Origin: Sclerodactyla briareus
Taxonomy: Eukaryota; Echinodermata; Holothuroidea; Dendrochirotida; Sclerodactylidae
Assembly (NCBI GenBank): GCA_026419785.1
Contig: JAODTK010005923.1
Coordinates: forward strand, 62,001-126,000
Length of the DNA: 64,000 nt
Direction of reading: 5' to 3'
Numbering within the stretch: the stretch's first letter is position 1; every line of letters starts with the position of its first letter. Below the pieces are notes generated by a model. It worked only from the letters and a program-made list of their open reading frames with translations. It did not search any database and had not been told where the DNA came from. Position numbers and translations under genes: made by a program. Below are positions 47,725 to 59,165 of this stretch, piece by piece.

Positions 47725-49031
47725 TCCAATTCACTCATTCACTCATTGGCACGCATGCCAGGAGGAACCTAGTGCAGCCACCCCGTTGCCTCCAATTGTC
47801 CGGCCTCGAACAAAGCACCCATGTCAGGGTCTGGCCTGACCCCCCCCCCCCCCTTCCCGACTCATGAAGGTACCTTCGACGCTGCACTAAATGTGAGCTA
47901 CGGAGGCGTACTGGCGCTCGGCCCCAATCCATAGGATCCCATCCACACAGGACACGGTGGGCAGGATCTCACGATGGGATGCGCTATATGCTGAAAAAGC
48001 GCTGATGGCGATAGCGAACAAGGCAGCTAATCGTCACCATCCCCGCCTCCCCGAGAACCCTGGCATTAAATACATGATCCTGCCAGTGGTAACCGAGGAT
48101 GCGGCGAAGTGAGGTAGACAAAAAGGAATCCAATCACAGTCGCAGCCCAACAGTGTGCGTCCAAGCCTCACAGAGCCTGAAACATGCAGCTGGGTTCTAT
48201 GCTCAGATATCGCGACAGCCTCACACCACTATCAAGTGTCTTCCTCACTCCGTATGCCAGCCCGAAGCGTCTACTGACATCGGGCTCGCGAAAAGCAAAA
48301 TAAATGGTTTGGTGATTTCCACGTTCTCGCCCAACGTCTAGAAACGAACGCCGCAGCACTTTCCAAGATTCCACCAAAACACAACACAGTAACAGCTGGT
48401 ACTATCCAAAGCCCCATCCACAATCCAGTCCATACACCTGTTGAAATGTGTTGGATCCGGGGGTACACCTCCGTCTCACACCCGTGACAAAAGGGATAGA
48501 AGTCGGAGACTTCCAATGTGCGAAGGAAAAGGGTGATGCTCGAACTACAATGACTACATAGAGGCTACACCCCTCTCAGTGCCTGACAAAGAACTCGATA
48601 GGGTCTTCCTAAACAGTCGGGTTTCTCTCCTTAGAAGTTCTCTGCGGATCGCACCGTGGTTCTCCGTGTCCTGTGGAAAGCGGATGCAGGGATTCAGTAA
48701 AGGCTTCCTTCTAGCCTATATCGACTGCCGCAAGACATTCGACTTTATGTGTAGGGTGGCTACCTGCAAGAATCCTCGAGCATTGTGCATCGTACATCGT
48801 CTCGTGCAGCCAACCCCATGTATCCGGAACTGAGAATGCTGTGCACTGAGTTATGCCGGTACGGGTACCGGTGGGTTGAAGTCTCCGTCGGGACGCTATT
48901 GTAGCTATGGGTTAGCGCAGCTCCACCGGGTACCTCCGGGAGTTGGGGAGTAGGCCCAGGCCTGCTACTTGCCTGGAAGAGACAGGTGATTGAAAACGCC
49001 GGTCCGGTGAATCTCGAGAGTGAGTGAGTGC
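47725..49031 (+). pseudogene. LINE relic, R4/Dong-like (tentative)
   Basis: On the plus strand, EVDKKESNHSRSPTVC and HAAGFYAQIS near 48110-48220, a HNTVTAGTIQSPIHNP stretch near 48375, LSVPDKELDRVFL near 48575, and KGFLLAYIDCRKTFDF near 48700-48750. The last matches the AYIDYKKAFDSV palm-entry motif typical of R4/Dong-type reverse transcriptases, where a DHNxxAxWI segment and a long linker precede it. The rest of the RT is missing. The piece ends in GAGTGAGTGAGTG at 49018-49030, like the simple-repeat tail of such elements. A poly-C tract at 47840-47854 lies in the 5' part. Strongly decayed. The clade call rests on one motif and its context. Confidence 0.5.
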
Positions 49032-49034
49032 ATC

Positions 49035-49565
49035 CAATACTAAACGAACAATATATTCCAGGCCTTGCATTGGATAAGATAACGTGTAATAACGTCAGAC
49101 TGCCTCCTGACAGATTCCACTGGGAAGGAAAGCCTGGAATATTCGAGGAACTCAATAGTGGTGGTGAAGGTAGTTACCAAGAAGGAAAACGGAACAGCAG
49201 CTATATGCTGCTGCTGCACCTATGCCGCATCAGTACACATGGTTGATTGCCGTTCCGGAGTTGGTTCACTCTTAAATTCGATAAGTGTTTGCTCATAAGG
49301 AAACAATAATCATGCAGTCTGGCCGCATCCAACACACATATCTAAATAACCCTTACCCTGAAGTAGGAGTTACTGAAGGCATATGCTCGATGCGGCATGA
49401 ATGTAGGATTTTTCTTTTTCTTTTACGTTGATGAAGAAGCAAATAAGCAACGGACTGTGCCGTGATGCGGAAAGACTATGATATACATTAGCTCCTATAT
49501 ACGACGTGGATCGGCTTGACATGGAAGAAGTGGTATTGTTCACTTCACTCTACTTTACTTTCAGC
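49035..49565. other. no feature recognised
   Basis: Short spacer, no recognisable protein. AGCAGCTATATGCTGCTG at 49196-49213 is a short GC/AT palindrome-like string only. Confidence 0.4.
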
Positions 49566-49567
49566 AG

Positions 49568-49860
49568 AACATTTGTACCGGTGTAGGTGAGGTCTTACCA
49601 ACTGCCTAAACAGCCTGATAATAATGTCTTCGTCAAGAAAACTGAAATTACGTTTAATCAAGCCGAGATTTCCATTCCCCCTCTAACAGATTCCGCACAC
49701 TGCCTGGAAGGTTTCAATATAGAATCGAAATATACACCAAGTATTTTATTTTCTAAAGAATTACCCACATCGATCTCTTGACCATTTGAACTAAAAGACG
49801 CGTCGGCGTTATGATAGCTGTCAAGCATTACTTTGCATTCATCAGCGCTGAAAAATCGGT
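49568..49860 (-). pseudogene. LINE A copy 3: short reverse-transcriptase fragment
   Basis: Minus strand: KVMLDSYHNADASF, SSNGQEIDVGNSLENKILGV, YFDSILKPSRQCAESV, then a frame change and NVISVFLTKTLLSGC. It matches the stretch of copy 2 at 44.9-44.65 kb (ISEKVLGV...FQAVCRIC and the RNFSFLDxDILSRLF region). It preserves only the post-catalytic segment. Confidence 0.8.
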
Positions 49861-50185
49861 TATTTCATAGTATATCGCCTCTGGCAAGGTTCCATAGATG
49901 CGGATGTAGTGTGTGGTATGGATGTGAATCGCAGATTTTTTTCTGATGGGATTAAACTGTATGATCAGATGAGAGAACTATAAATGAAGACGTTCAATTG
50001 GTTTTCTTTTCCATGAGGAAGATATTGCATGGAGTCAATTTACGGCATCAATATTACGCTGTACTGTATGCATTTCTGTTACTTTTGTCTTCTAAGTGTT
50101 TGCAGCATTTTATTGCATGCATCATCATTCCTCAGCCTGAGCGTCTAATGTAGCATAAAACAACATGAATCGTTAACTACTTTTT
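49860..50185. other. no feature recognised
   Basis: AT-rich spacer with no visible gene or repeat. Confidence 0.4.
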
Positions 50186-50880
50186 TTTTGTATTTCGTTG
50201 ATTTTAGTAAGGCATATGATAAGTGCCACGAAAAGCTCTTATTTCTATTTTGCGGGATATGGGTGTGGAGCAACAATGGTAATGGCTATAGCTGTGCTCC
50301 ATCATGACGCAAGATTAGAATTGGGGGGCAGCATTTTATAATTACTTCTATGGGATTACGCCATTCCTGAAAAAGAATATAGACTTCCCATTCTGGGTGG
50401 AGAAAACGTTTTAGAGGCAGCATTATTGTCTTGTATCCCTATAGTTTTGAGGCAATGGTTTAAATAAATAGTGTCTTCACTGGCGTAGGTTTACGTACCG
50501 GAATTTGGTCAAATTCGATTCTTGGCGTGAGATTGTCGACCCCCAATGACCTTTGCCTGTTAGAGTTGGCCATCAATATTGGCCAAAGTGAAAGAAATTC
50601 AGAGAAAGTTCATAAGCCGCATTCTTGAAAATCGTCATGGCATGAGGGATGACCCGTTTGTTACAGTTTGGGAGCTATTTGTAAATGCCAGAACTAACGC
50701 CTTCATTTATTTCGAATAAATTTTGAGTGCTAGTGATTTTGATCTTGCGGACATGAACGAGAGGAACGAAGGTTTTGCTCCTCGATCGTTTCTTCAGTTA
50801 AGGAGTACCCGAGGATTGTTGCAACTAGGTATCGTTTGTCCTCGCATGATCTGACAGTCGAGAGAGGGCGCTAGTCTCTT
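50185..50880 (+). pseudogene. LINE D: reverse-transcriptase relic, plus strand
   Basis: YFVDFSKAYDK (50190-50222) continues in a shifted frame as VPRKALISILRDMGVEQ, the palm-entry motif of a non-LTR reverse transcriptase. After a gap, VKEIQRKFISRILENRHGMR, DDPFVTVWELFVNARTNAF, ADMNERNEGFAPRSF and LQLRSTRGLLQL (50585-50830) look like the C-terminal region of the same ORF. The YADD core between them is deleted or unreadable. It is the only clear RT on the plus strand besides the R4-like relic. Confidence 0.65.
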
Positions 50881-51335
50881 CGCCCTTCTCAGAAATGTCT
50901 CTGTCCTTATGGTGACGTCCACAGTACCAATCACGTTTGTTGTTCATGTAGTCACGTTAGTAGTATTCGTAGGCAATACCATACCGATGAATACTATAGA
51001 TGGCCTGGTTTCTGGCAGGGTGAGGCTTCCTTAGTGTGTGAAGCAGTTCATGCTGTTAATAGTTACTCTGTTAAAAAACCCTGAGAGATTTACTGAGAGA
51101 TTTATTTGGAATAGCAGTTGTTGTTGTTTGTTTGTGGCTCTTGTTTCGGTGACGTGTCTAAATGATACGCTTAGTATTATTCTGCTCCACTCGCTTTAAT
51201 TATTGTTTACTCGTTGTCCCGTATGTACGATCATCTGAGATGATAAATTGACTAACTAAAACTACCAAGTTTCCTTCTGCTCGATTATTAACTGTATATA
51301 TATAGCGTATATTAATGTCAGGTTTTTATATAGTC
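50880..51335. other. no feature recognised
   Basis: T-rich sequence after LINE D, possibly its 3' untranslated part. Nothing else visible. Confidence 0.35.
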
Positions 51336-51337
51336 GC

Positions 51338-51602
51338 TTTACCACCGAAGTGTTCAAAGCGCTTTAACAGACATTAACCCGACATAGAACCGTACGACCT
51401 CCGACAATCCCGGAGAGTATATCGCAGGCAGACTATAAACCAGCGCGGGTTGTGATCTATACCTCCACGGTTCCCATTTGTACACCTGGGTGGAATAGAA
51501 GCAAGCGGGATAAAGTACCTTGCTCAGGGGTACAACGTGGCGGGCTCGAACCCACAACCTCTGGATTTCAAGCTCGACGCCTTAGCCAATCAGGCCACTG
51601 AT
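51338..51602 (-). repeat. tRNA-Ser-headed SINE
   Basis: On the minus strand, AGTGGCCTGATTGGCTAAGG and CGTCGAGCTTGAAATCC read as a Ser-type D-arm and anticodon arm (loop CTTGAAA, anticodon TGA). GGTTGTGGGTTCGAGCCC follows as box B. The long variable arm of tRNA-Ser is absent, so it is a SINE head. The body follows, with GAGCAAGGTACTTTATCCC and a tail carrying AAAGCGCTTTGAACAC and AAGCGACTATATAAA. Such core and tail wording is shared by several animal SINE superfamilies. It is about 265 bp and looks close to full length. Confidence 0.75.
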
Positions 51603-51604
51603 TT

Positions 51605-53990
51605 TTCTCAAAATATAGTGTTGTCTTTCGGGGAGCTTTTGTCATTAGTATAATTTCATCAAAACAAACGAAGGAATCTAAATTCGAACTTGAACCCGAT
51701 ATGGGTGCCCACTTGGTTTCCTAATACTTTGCAATCGCCCGTAATGCATGTAATACTCCAACAGAAATGAAATCAAAGCTGTATGTTCCATGAGTATTAA
51801 TAGGATATAAATGTTTCGAACTGTCTATCAAATTGTAAATCGAATATCAGTTCAAATTAGTCCGGAGAATAATTTATTTGCCAATAAATCTTTTTTTTTC
51901 TTCCAGACGTTCGACTTTCATTACCAATTATCTTTCTATTGACATCACTATTGTCAAAATATTACAACGTTTGGAACGATCCATCGTCGTCGAGAAATAG
52001 TTATGGTTAATTCATAAGTGACCTAGTATTCGTTTCGATACGTTCATATCTAATGTGATATTTCATACTACTTCATCTTTAGGCTACAGCGATGATATTG
52101 TCCATTATCAATCTGACATGTATAATAGAAGAAACTTACTCTAATAGTCCTACGCGTTGTACAACTGAACAAATCGGACTGAAAACAGACTTGCTTTTGA
52201 TATAAAACGCCGGGATGCCACAAATGTTCCAAGCGTGGTTAGGCCCCCACTTTAAAAGGGACTGTTTTTTTTTTTATTCAAACAGGAATTGAACAGCATT
52301 ATAGGCCTTCATGGTTGTCATAACCTATTGCTGTATGAGTTCATAGACCAACCACTAATAGCTATATGGATAACAAATATTTTTAAAAAAGTTGGATTTA
52401 CGAGTATTTATATTTTCCGTATTAGCCCATTTTGCTGCATGATTATACAACTTATAATACAACGGATCCAAGTATTGTCATTCCGCTCGACGAACCGATG
52501 TACCTAAAACAAATCAAAAAACCAAAAAGGACACAATACGAGTTGGTACACGACACGACACTTTTTCAGGGAGCAGCCCTGATCGAAGTTTTGCCAAGTC
52601 GATATGAGCTACAAGGAAGCCTCTACCGAATCTCTGCATCTGCTCAGAGAGGGTAGCCTGTATGTAGTTATCGTAGTTTTTCAGTAAGTTGGGATGACAC
52701 CAAAGCTCCACGCCGGTAGTAGAGACCATACGACGACTCAAGGACGAACTTGGCAACAGGTCAGTGTCTTCAGTAGAGGCATGTCACAATTTAGAGGCGG
52801 TTCAGCCACTACAGATGCAGCACCGTTTATTTGAATATCCGAGCTTCGGTAGTAGGCATGTCCCAATCTAGAGGCGATTCAGTCGGCAGTTACTGCAACT
52901 GTTTCAGAAAAAATAGCACATAAAGAGATGAATTTAGTAGGGAAGCATTGTTGGAAAACAATTTAGATGACAATATACCGTCCTATCAAAAGTATATTGT
53001 CAGTATGACTGTCAGTCTTTGCATGCGCGTATAGCCCAAAACAATCCAAAATATTATTTGGGGCATAGAGTTGTTTTCACAACGACTGTATAATGAACCT
53101 TCCTTGGTTGCAAACCCGACAAACCAAGTAGTCCGCTTCATGTACCTTGGCTTAATGGTATCAATGCAGCCTACACCGGACCGGCCAGGCTGGCAATTGA
53201 AGTACTTTTGTGGAGTATCGTTTTTTGACGCAGAAAGTTAGACATTAAAACAGAAAATATAAACTTTTGAGCAGTGGGTATGGCACCGAATGCCTCAACT
53301 GAAAAGATAGATAGACCAATGCATGGCTCCGACAAGAGAGAAAGAGTCTAAGAAGAGGACAGTATGCTTGTTCAACTTGAAAAGAAGAGACTGGCTATAG
53401 ATGGACATTGGAAGCGCCGACCAGATAGAAGTAAGGAATAGAAGCGAAGCCCACACCGGGTCAAAGGAATACGGGATGGGGTGACAACATAAAAAGTGGA
53501 TGGTTGGAAACTGACATGTTGGAAACGAGGCATACTGCCCCCGCCGACTCACTATTTTGGGTCCCTAATGTTTGTCTGAAATATTCGTTGTTAGCCTCGA
53601 GACAATTCTAAAGAGTTCCTCCCATGAGATGATGAGTTTCAACTGCAAACACATGCAAGAGTATGTGGACTTTAACTCCAGAGACCCTGTCCATGTTTAC
53701 ATGTTGCCTATATTTTACTAAAAATACCAGGGCGTCAATCAACCGGGGGTCCGTTCTACATATAATATCAACAAGTGGAATTCAGGACCTATATACGGCC
53801 GGAGGCCTTGTCCAATTTAAAATTACCCCCGAAAAAGTGTACTGCCTTCTTTGATCGACAAATTATCAGTACAATTAGTGTGAGCAAGGCTCAATGTTTA
53901 CATTTTCATAACAGTGAACACTTTTCTTTCATTTGTCACTTTTCTTCATATTGTTTCCATGTTCACTGCTGTTTCGAGCGCCACTGCGGA
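51605..53990. other. no gene supported; small direct repeat
   Basis: A short repeat near 52778-52805 and 52855-52885 (GGCATGTCACAATTTAGAGGC against GGCATGTCCCAATCTAGAGGC, written here as near-identical words). Otherwise no coding sequence recognised. The frame at 53295-53552 (minus) has no known domain. Confidence 0.4.
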
Positions 53991-53997
53991 TACTTAG

Positions 53998-54290
53998 GTA
54001 TTCAGAACAGGTTTGTAGGTGCCAGGGCAACTACTCCCGGACAATAACCCCCGGACAATAACGCCTCGGACATCTACCCCGAGGACAACAACCCCTTTGA
54101 CATGTACACTCGGATAATTACCCTCTGGACAATTAACCCCCGGACAATTACCCACTAGGACAATTACCCCCAAGGACGAATACTCCCGAGGACAACTACC
54201 AACCGGATAGTTACCCCCAGGACAAATACCCCCGAGGTCAAGTACTCCCTGGATAACTAACACCCAGGACAACTAGTCCCTGGAATGGTC
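53998..54290. repeat. minisatellite, unit ~17-18 bp (GGACAATTACCCCC)
   Basis: About 16 imperfect copies of GGACAATTACCCCCGA and variants. Because the period is often a multiple of three, the minus strand stays open for 92 codons with a Gly/Cys/Pro-Val pattern. That frame is a by-product of the repeat, not a gene. Confidence 0.9.
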
Positions 54291-54384
54291 CACAAAAGTC
54301 CTACATATCAATTGAAATAACCCCGTAGCTAAGACCTATAATCTATCTGATGTCTGCCTGAGTAGGCATGAAAGCCGTTTTGAA

Positions 54385-54480
54385 TTCCTTGCCACCGGCA
54401 AAGGAATGATGCGGTCACACAAGTAAGTGTGTATATGTGTGTTTGTGTGTGTGAGTGTGTGTCACGCTTTCTCGTAGCAG
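54385..54480 (+). repeat. array 4b head with (GT)n
   Basis: GAATTCCTTGCCACCGGCAA, AGGAATGATGCGGTCAC, then a GT-rich run, then CACGCTTTCTCGTAGCAG. It matches the head of array 3 (TTATTCCTTGCTGCCGAGGG, AGAATCTATGCAGTCATG, GT run, ACACTTTCTTGTG). Confidence 0.7.
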
Positions 54481-54499
54481 TGAATTCCTCCACCAACCG

Positions 54500-55030
54500 T
54501 GGGCGATTTGTCACGAAATTTTGTGTGTAGCAACTGAGTTGGGTGTACAGATCTTGAATAGATTTTGGGCACGCAAAGTCATTTAATTAAGTGGGTAATT
54601 AGCTATTTTATGTAATTATTGTTTACGCTCGTTAGCAGGATTACGCAAGACTCGTATGTGCTACAGTGATGTAGTTTGGCATGTAGGACCTGGATGACAG
54701 GTAGTTGAACTGATAGATTTCAGCCTAAAATATGCAATTTTGGTCTAATTTGCATAATTTGCGAATTTTCAAGTTTGTCGGAATCTCACAAACTGTGTAT
54801 GTGGTTCACCATGGTTTTCCCGAGAAATTTAAAGTGAAGTCGGGGTCACTGGAGGTCATTTAATGTGTTAATTTGCATGATCTATGGAATTTTTTAAAGT
54901 TGTTGGATTTCCATTCCACAAAACTTGGTAGATGTGATCCACCTTTGATTCTGATCATTTGAAGGTACAGCTGGGGTCAGTAGAGTCATTGTATGTGCCT
55001 AATTTGCATAATAATTCCAAATTTCGCAAC
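54500..55030 (+). repeat. array 4b: leader plus ~130-bp tandem units
   Basis: Leader 54555-54720 matches 36410-36570. Then three units marked by CTAATTTGCATAATTTGCG, TTAATTTGCATGATCTATGG and CTAATTTGCATAATAATTCC, each preceded by a GGGGTCACTGGAGGTCATT-type phrase. Same family as array 4a. Overlapping frames have no meaning. Confidence 0.85.
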
Positions 55031-55740
55031 TTTAAGAATTTCGCCACACTCAGTAGGTATTGTCCGTTAACATTTTCTGGATCTATGTGTTTGATGTTCA
55101 TGAATTGATTGACTTCCTCATGATCAAGCCTCTGTAAGAATAACAGCAACCGAGAACGGGTAAACCATAGCTCCTGTGACAATTGTGCTGTTATAAGCTG
55201 CCCACACGCAAACTCTCTCTGACCCAACTAATTTGATATGTTATTAGACGTTTCAATAATATTGTAACATTTTTCCCCCTTGCTTCTTGCCTGGGGACTG
55301 TTGACAAATGCGGAGGTTTCTTAAAGATATATCTTGGGACATCTTTGCCTGCTGCATGGGATAGTTTGGGGTGTGGGGGAGGCGGGGGAGGGTGTTTTCT
55401 GTCTGGCATGGGGGTGTGGCCTGTCCAGCTGCATCGGAATAAAAGGCAATAATAATGCAGGAACTATTTAACCAGGCAAAGAGCCCGGGCTGCTAAGGGG
55501 AGTAGACATTTCAGTTGGTTTTGGGTCAAAGAAGGAGTTTGACTGATCGACCAAATCTATTCAAATTTGGGTATTATGGAGAGCAGGAGTGGGGGGGGGG
55601 GCATGAAGAAAGAAAAACAATTGGGGACTTTGTAGTAAGAGTCACTTATTATTTATATTAGGTATTATTATATTGTTATTTTCAGAATTGTCAGGAATTT
55701 TCATGTGTGTAATGTGAAATAATTGATGTTCGTTTTCACA
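55030..55740. other. no gene supported; poly-G run
   Basis: G-rich run at 55590-55600 and a G-rich patch near 55370-55395. No gene or RNA recognised. Confidence 0.4.
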
Positions 55741-55769
55741 AATGGTCTGAATGAACTAGTTGGTTGTTT

Positions 55770-55835
55770 TGTCCTATGAAATAAGAACCACCGATCGCGC
55801 AACCAGGCGAGACACTTTTTGGCTATCCTCTTGTC
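55770..55835 (+). repeat. array tail motif after array 4b
   Basis: ATGAAATAAGAACCACCG, then GCGCAACCAGGCGAGACAC and TTTTTGGCTATCCTC. Nearly the same wording stands alone at 26.18-26.24 kb, and a diverged form follows array 4a at 37.57 kb. Confidence 0.6.
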
Positions 55836-55839
55836 TTGT

Positions 55840-57615
55840 AAGCTGGGCGGAATGTCATGTACCCATGTATTCTGGTATATAGCCCGTCATATGGGGTAAT
55901 TACCTAGGCTATTCTCATTCGTTAAGGTCACTGAAGATCAGTTCAGGGGCCGACCCATAGGTTAAAGATGAGAAGACGTGGGAAAACAATTGAAACAGTT
56001 GATACTTTCATTGGTAAGGTCCCACTTTGTTGATCTTTCGAGCTGATTGTGGAATTTTTTTGGAAATGGGGTGATTTTTGTTTCGACATGACCGTGTGAT
56101 CCAGATCATCAAGGGTTTAGTAAGAGCTATATAGCAAGCTCTATTTTGATATTATCCCTTGTGGACAGGCAAACTGTAAGAAGGAAACAAACAATGTAAA
56201 TGTCACCGAACGTGCAGATGGCAATAATTCGTCATGTTTTGTAGCTGGACCCTATTTTCTGCCAATGTCCTATTGACTAGTGAAGTCAAGACAAGAAATG
56301 AAAATAAGAAAAATTAGATGAACAAACTCAACCCCCTTGTTTTTCCTTTCAGCAACACGGCCCTGATGCCAACAATTCGATAATCGCAGGGTCCAACATG
56401 GTTGGTCTTCTTTGACTATTGTTAATTAGATATGTGATTAATTTAGAAATTACAGCAACTAATGCACTGTATACCGCCTACATACTACAATGCCTATTCT
56501 TGGGATGTAGCATTCAGTCCATGGCATAACTACCATTAGTCACCACCTAAATGTGAGAACAATAATTTAGATAACAACTTCACAGCACGGTGAGCTAAAA
56601 AAATCACAATTAACCTGGAATGGAATCAAAAGGAACACTGATGGATTAAACAACTATAATCAGTTAACATCAATATACTAACCACATGGTAGTTTCCGGA
56701 CTGGGAACAGTACCCGATGTTACTTTTCTCTGTTACACTGTAGTATTCGTATTTTTTCCCGGCAGACACTTTGATAGAGCTCAGAATTCATGAACAGTTC
56801 ACATTCTCCATGGTTTAATGCACTTCATTCATCCCAACATACAGGTATAGAATAACTGCTGAAAAACAAGCATTCTCTCACTTCACATATGCACGTGTAA
56901 TACGAAAACCAGAATTTGTCTTTCTGTTTACATTGACACTAGACATCCCTGGCGGTAACTGCCAACATGTTTATCCCTACTTTTAAACAATGAAAGTGAT
57001 GATGATTATTATTAAAAGATTTATATCGAAAGGACGGGACGACATCTATGTCCACTGCACTGACTACCCTATTCCTAACGCTCAATGCTGCAAAATTTGT
57101 GAAATCGTAATTTTTTGCAACTTTACAACTACTAAAGTTCACACCCTCCAAGTGTCATGGAAATTGGACAGACTTGTCCTCCGGTGATCTCGAAATCATC
57201 GTCACGTTTTCGGAACCCTCTGAAGTATACGCCCACCAAGTAAATGTACGTTTTTAAATCCGAAAATTCATTTTCGCGCCGTAAAAAACTGCAAAATAAA
57301 GGGCCACTGCGGACCCCCACTTCGAAGCGTCGGAATTAGCTAGGACGAATAAATCGGATGACGCGTTCCGTTAAATCAATTAATAAAATTTACTCGTTCA
57401 TTTAACACGTTTGAAACCCATTTTAAAGGTTGAGGAAATATATAAATCATATCTAATTGCATTATAAAATAAGAAGTATGAATTCATTACCATACATTAA
57501 TTCAAGATAAAAATTTGCTCGTCAAGCACATTTGTTAAGAGTTGCTAAAGTGACTAAAAAGGTTGCATGTTTGCATTTGGCGGGAAATTCCTTCTTCCTA
57601 GCAGACAATATACAC
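55840..57615. other. no gene supported
   Basis: No recognised coding or RNA features. Frames of 62-71 codons around 56939-57320 overlap on both strands with no motif. Confidence 0.4.
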
Positions 57616-57617
57616 CC

Positions 57618-57912
57618 ATAGACTGGCGGAATACCTATTAAGTACTCGGTAGGTATTCCACAGATCTTCGAAGACTAGAAATAGATACTCGAGGACTTAT
57701 GCTAGTCTTCAGAGGTTTTAGTCGTCAGCTGAATACCTGTGTGAGTACTTATAGATACTCGCCTTTCGGATTAAGTCTTCGAAGCTGGCTATCCTGAGTA
57801 CCTAATAGATATTCGCCTGAGGTCTGAAGACTTGCATGTATCACTTGATCAAATAGATGCTCAGTTAGATACTCAGCTAAATATTCAGAGGCTGGAGCTT
57901 GAGTACCTTTTT
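57618..57912. repeat. palindrome-rich short-repeat patch
   Basis: GGAATACCT at 57628 and AGGTATTCC at 57651-57659 form a hairpin. GATCTTCGAAGA (57663) and AGTCTTCGAAG (57774) are self-complementary. GAGTAC/GTACTC, AGATACTC and GAAGACT words recur about every 20-60 bp in both orientations. The result is a ~290-bp patch of mixed direct and inverted short repeats with strong folding potential. Family unknown. Confidence 0.65.
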
Positions 57913-57994
57913 TAAAAAAAGAGTTTTGATGACTTACAGGGCAATAAAAAAAAAGCTGCGTCATGCACAGATCAAAATAACTTGAAATCTCTTA

Positions 57995-58083
57995 CGGGAT
58001 TTTGCTCCGCTTGTTCCATGCGATAATTCAAAATGAGTACATTGTCTCCATTGTTCGGGGTAAGGTCTACATAATTATTATTA

Positions 58084-58114
<31 letters not shown>

Positions 58115-58138
58115 TTATTATTATTATTATTATTATTA

Positions 58139-58170
<32 letters not shown>

Positions 58171-58270
58171 TATTATTATTATTATATCATCTGACGTAAG
58201 CAGAGTCAAAGTCTGTTCATCCTCGTGAACACGAAACAAGTCCAGAATGCTCAGATACTCATGATTGGTC
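57995..58270 (+). repeat. isolated satellite unit split by an (ATT)n tract
   Basis: AAAATGAGTACATTGTCTCC and TTCGGGGTAAGGTC on the left, and CATCTGACGTAAGCAGAGTC, GTGAACACGAAACAAGTCC and AGAATGCTCAG on the right, are consecutive parts of one ~310-bp unit. An (ATT)n microsatellite (58072-58190) sits exactly where the GGTCAAAGG run should be. Confidence 0.8.
58072..58190. repeat. (ATT)n microsatellite
   Basis: About 118 bp of ATT repeat with three TATATT phase breaks. The hydrophobic open frame across it is a by-product. Confidence 0.97.
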
Positions 58271-59070
58271 AAGGAAACACTGAGCCTCTAAGCTTTCTGG
58301 TTACGTATACATCTTGTATTTGTCTCCGTCTCCCCATTTTTGACGATTCAGTGAATATCGATGGGGGAGGGGGAAAGGCGCAGGCGCATTCGCGCGTACA
58401 CCTTACACGTGGGGGAGAATTGTTTCGCTTTCCAGTTTACATACTCGACAAATCTTTGGGCGCTCTAAGCCGACTGCAGAGATCAATGACCGACGTTCGG
58501 ACTCCCAGAAGCAAACTGTTCGTTTCCAAATGCACATCCCTGCACATGTCGAACATCTTGGTGGAAATAGTAATGGTAATATGTTCACAAAACTCTGAAT
58601 AGAACATATGGCATACGTGATGAAGTCTGTCCAATACTCGTCCATACAGCTTCCAAGACAATGCACAGACCCTTCCTTCATATTATCCTGGATCTCCGCC
58701 GTCCTGTTTTTGCTATGATGTTAGTTCACCCCTTACCATGGTTACATTTTACTTGGGAAGATTGGCGAAGATGCGAGGTAATGCCTGATGTCGTGAAAAC
58801 AGGAGTCGAAATAAAACCACGTTGTGTGTGTATAAATCATTCCTTTCAACTGTTCAGTAACCACCATGCATGCACGGCGAGCATGTAGATGGCTCGTTCT
58901 AGGGACCATTTCGGCAAGATGTGAAAATACCGGCGATTTGCTAATTTGTGAGACACGAATTGTTAGTCACGAGGTAGAACCGTAAAAAACAATTGGGGTT
59001 ACAAATTAGCAGACACAGTCGAGTACTATGGGTTTCTTACAAACTGTAACGCCCGATAGATCTGCATCTT
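58270..59070. other. no gene supported
   Basis: The 125-codon frame at 58225-58602 starts inside the satellite unit and has antisense frames of similar length. No domain recognised. Nothing else visible. Confidence 0.4.
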
Positions 59071-59074
59071 TTAT

Positions 59075-59165
59075 TCCTTGCTGCCGAGGGCAAAAAGAAT
59101 CTATGCAGTCATGCATGTGTGTATGTGCGTGTGTGTGTCTGTGACACTTTCTTGTGAAAACGATA
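59075..59165 (+). repeat. array 3 head with (GT)n
   Basis: TTATTCCTTGCTGCCGAGGG, then AAAGAATCTATGCAGTCATG, a GT-rich run, and ACACTTTCTTGTGAAAACG leading into the first unit. The wording matches the heads at 4.97 kb and 54.4 kb. Confidence 0.75.

Noticed and set aside
51536-51602. Functional tRNA-Ser(TGA)
   Set aside because: No long variable arm and a SINE body follows directly.
53994-54272. Gly/Cys/Pro-rich 92-codon frame resembling a structural protein
   Set aside because: By-product of a minisatellite whose unit is close to 18 bp.
53998-54290. CRISPR-like array
   Set aside because: Unit is short and imperfect with no unique spacers. The context is an animal genome.
58002-58199. Frame rich in Ile, Leu and Tyr that looks like a membrane protein
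   Set aside because: It is the translation of the (ATT)n microsatellite.
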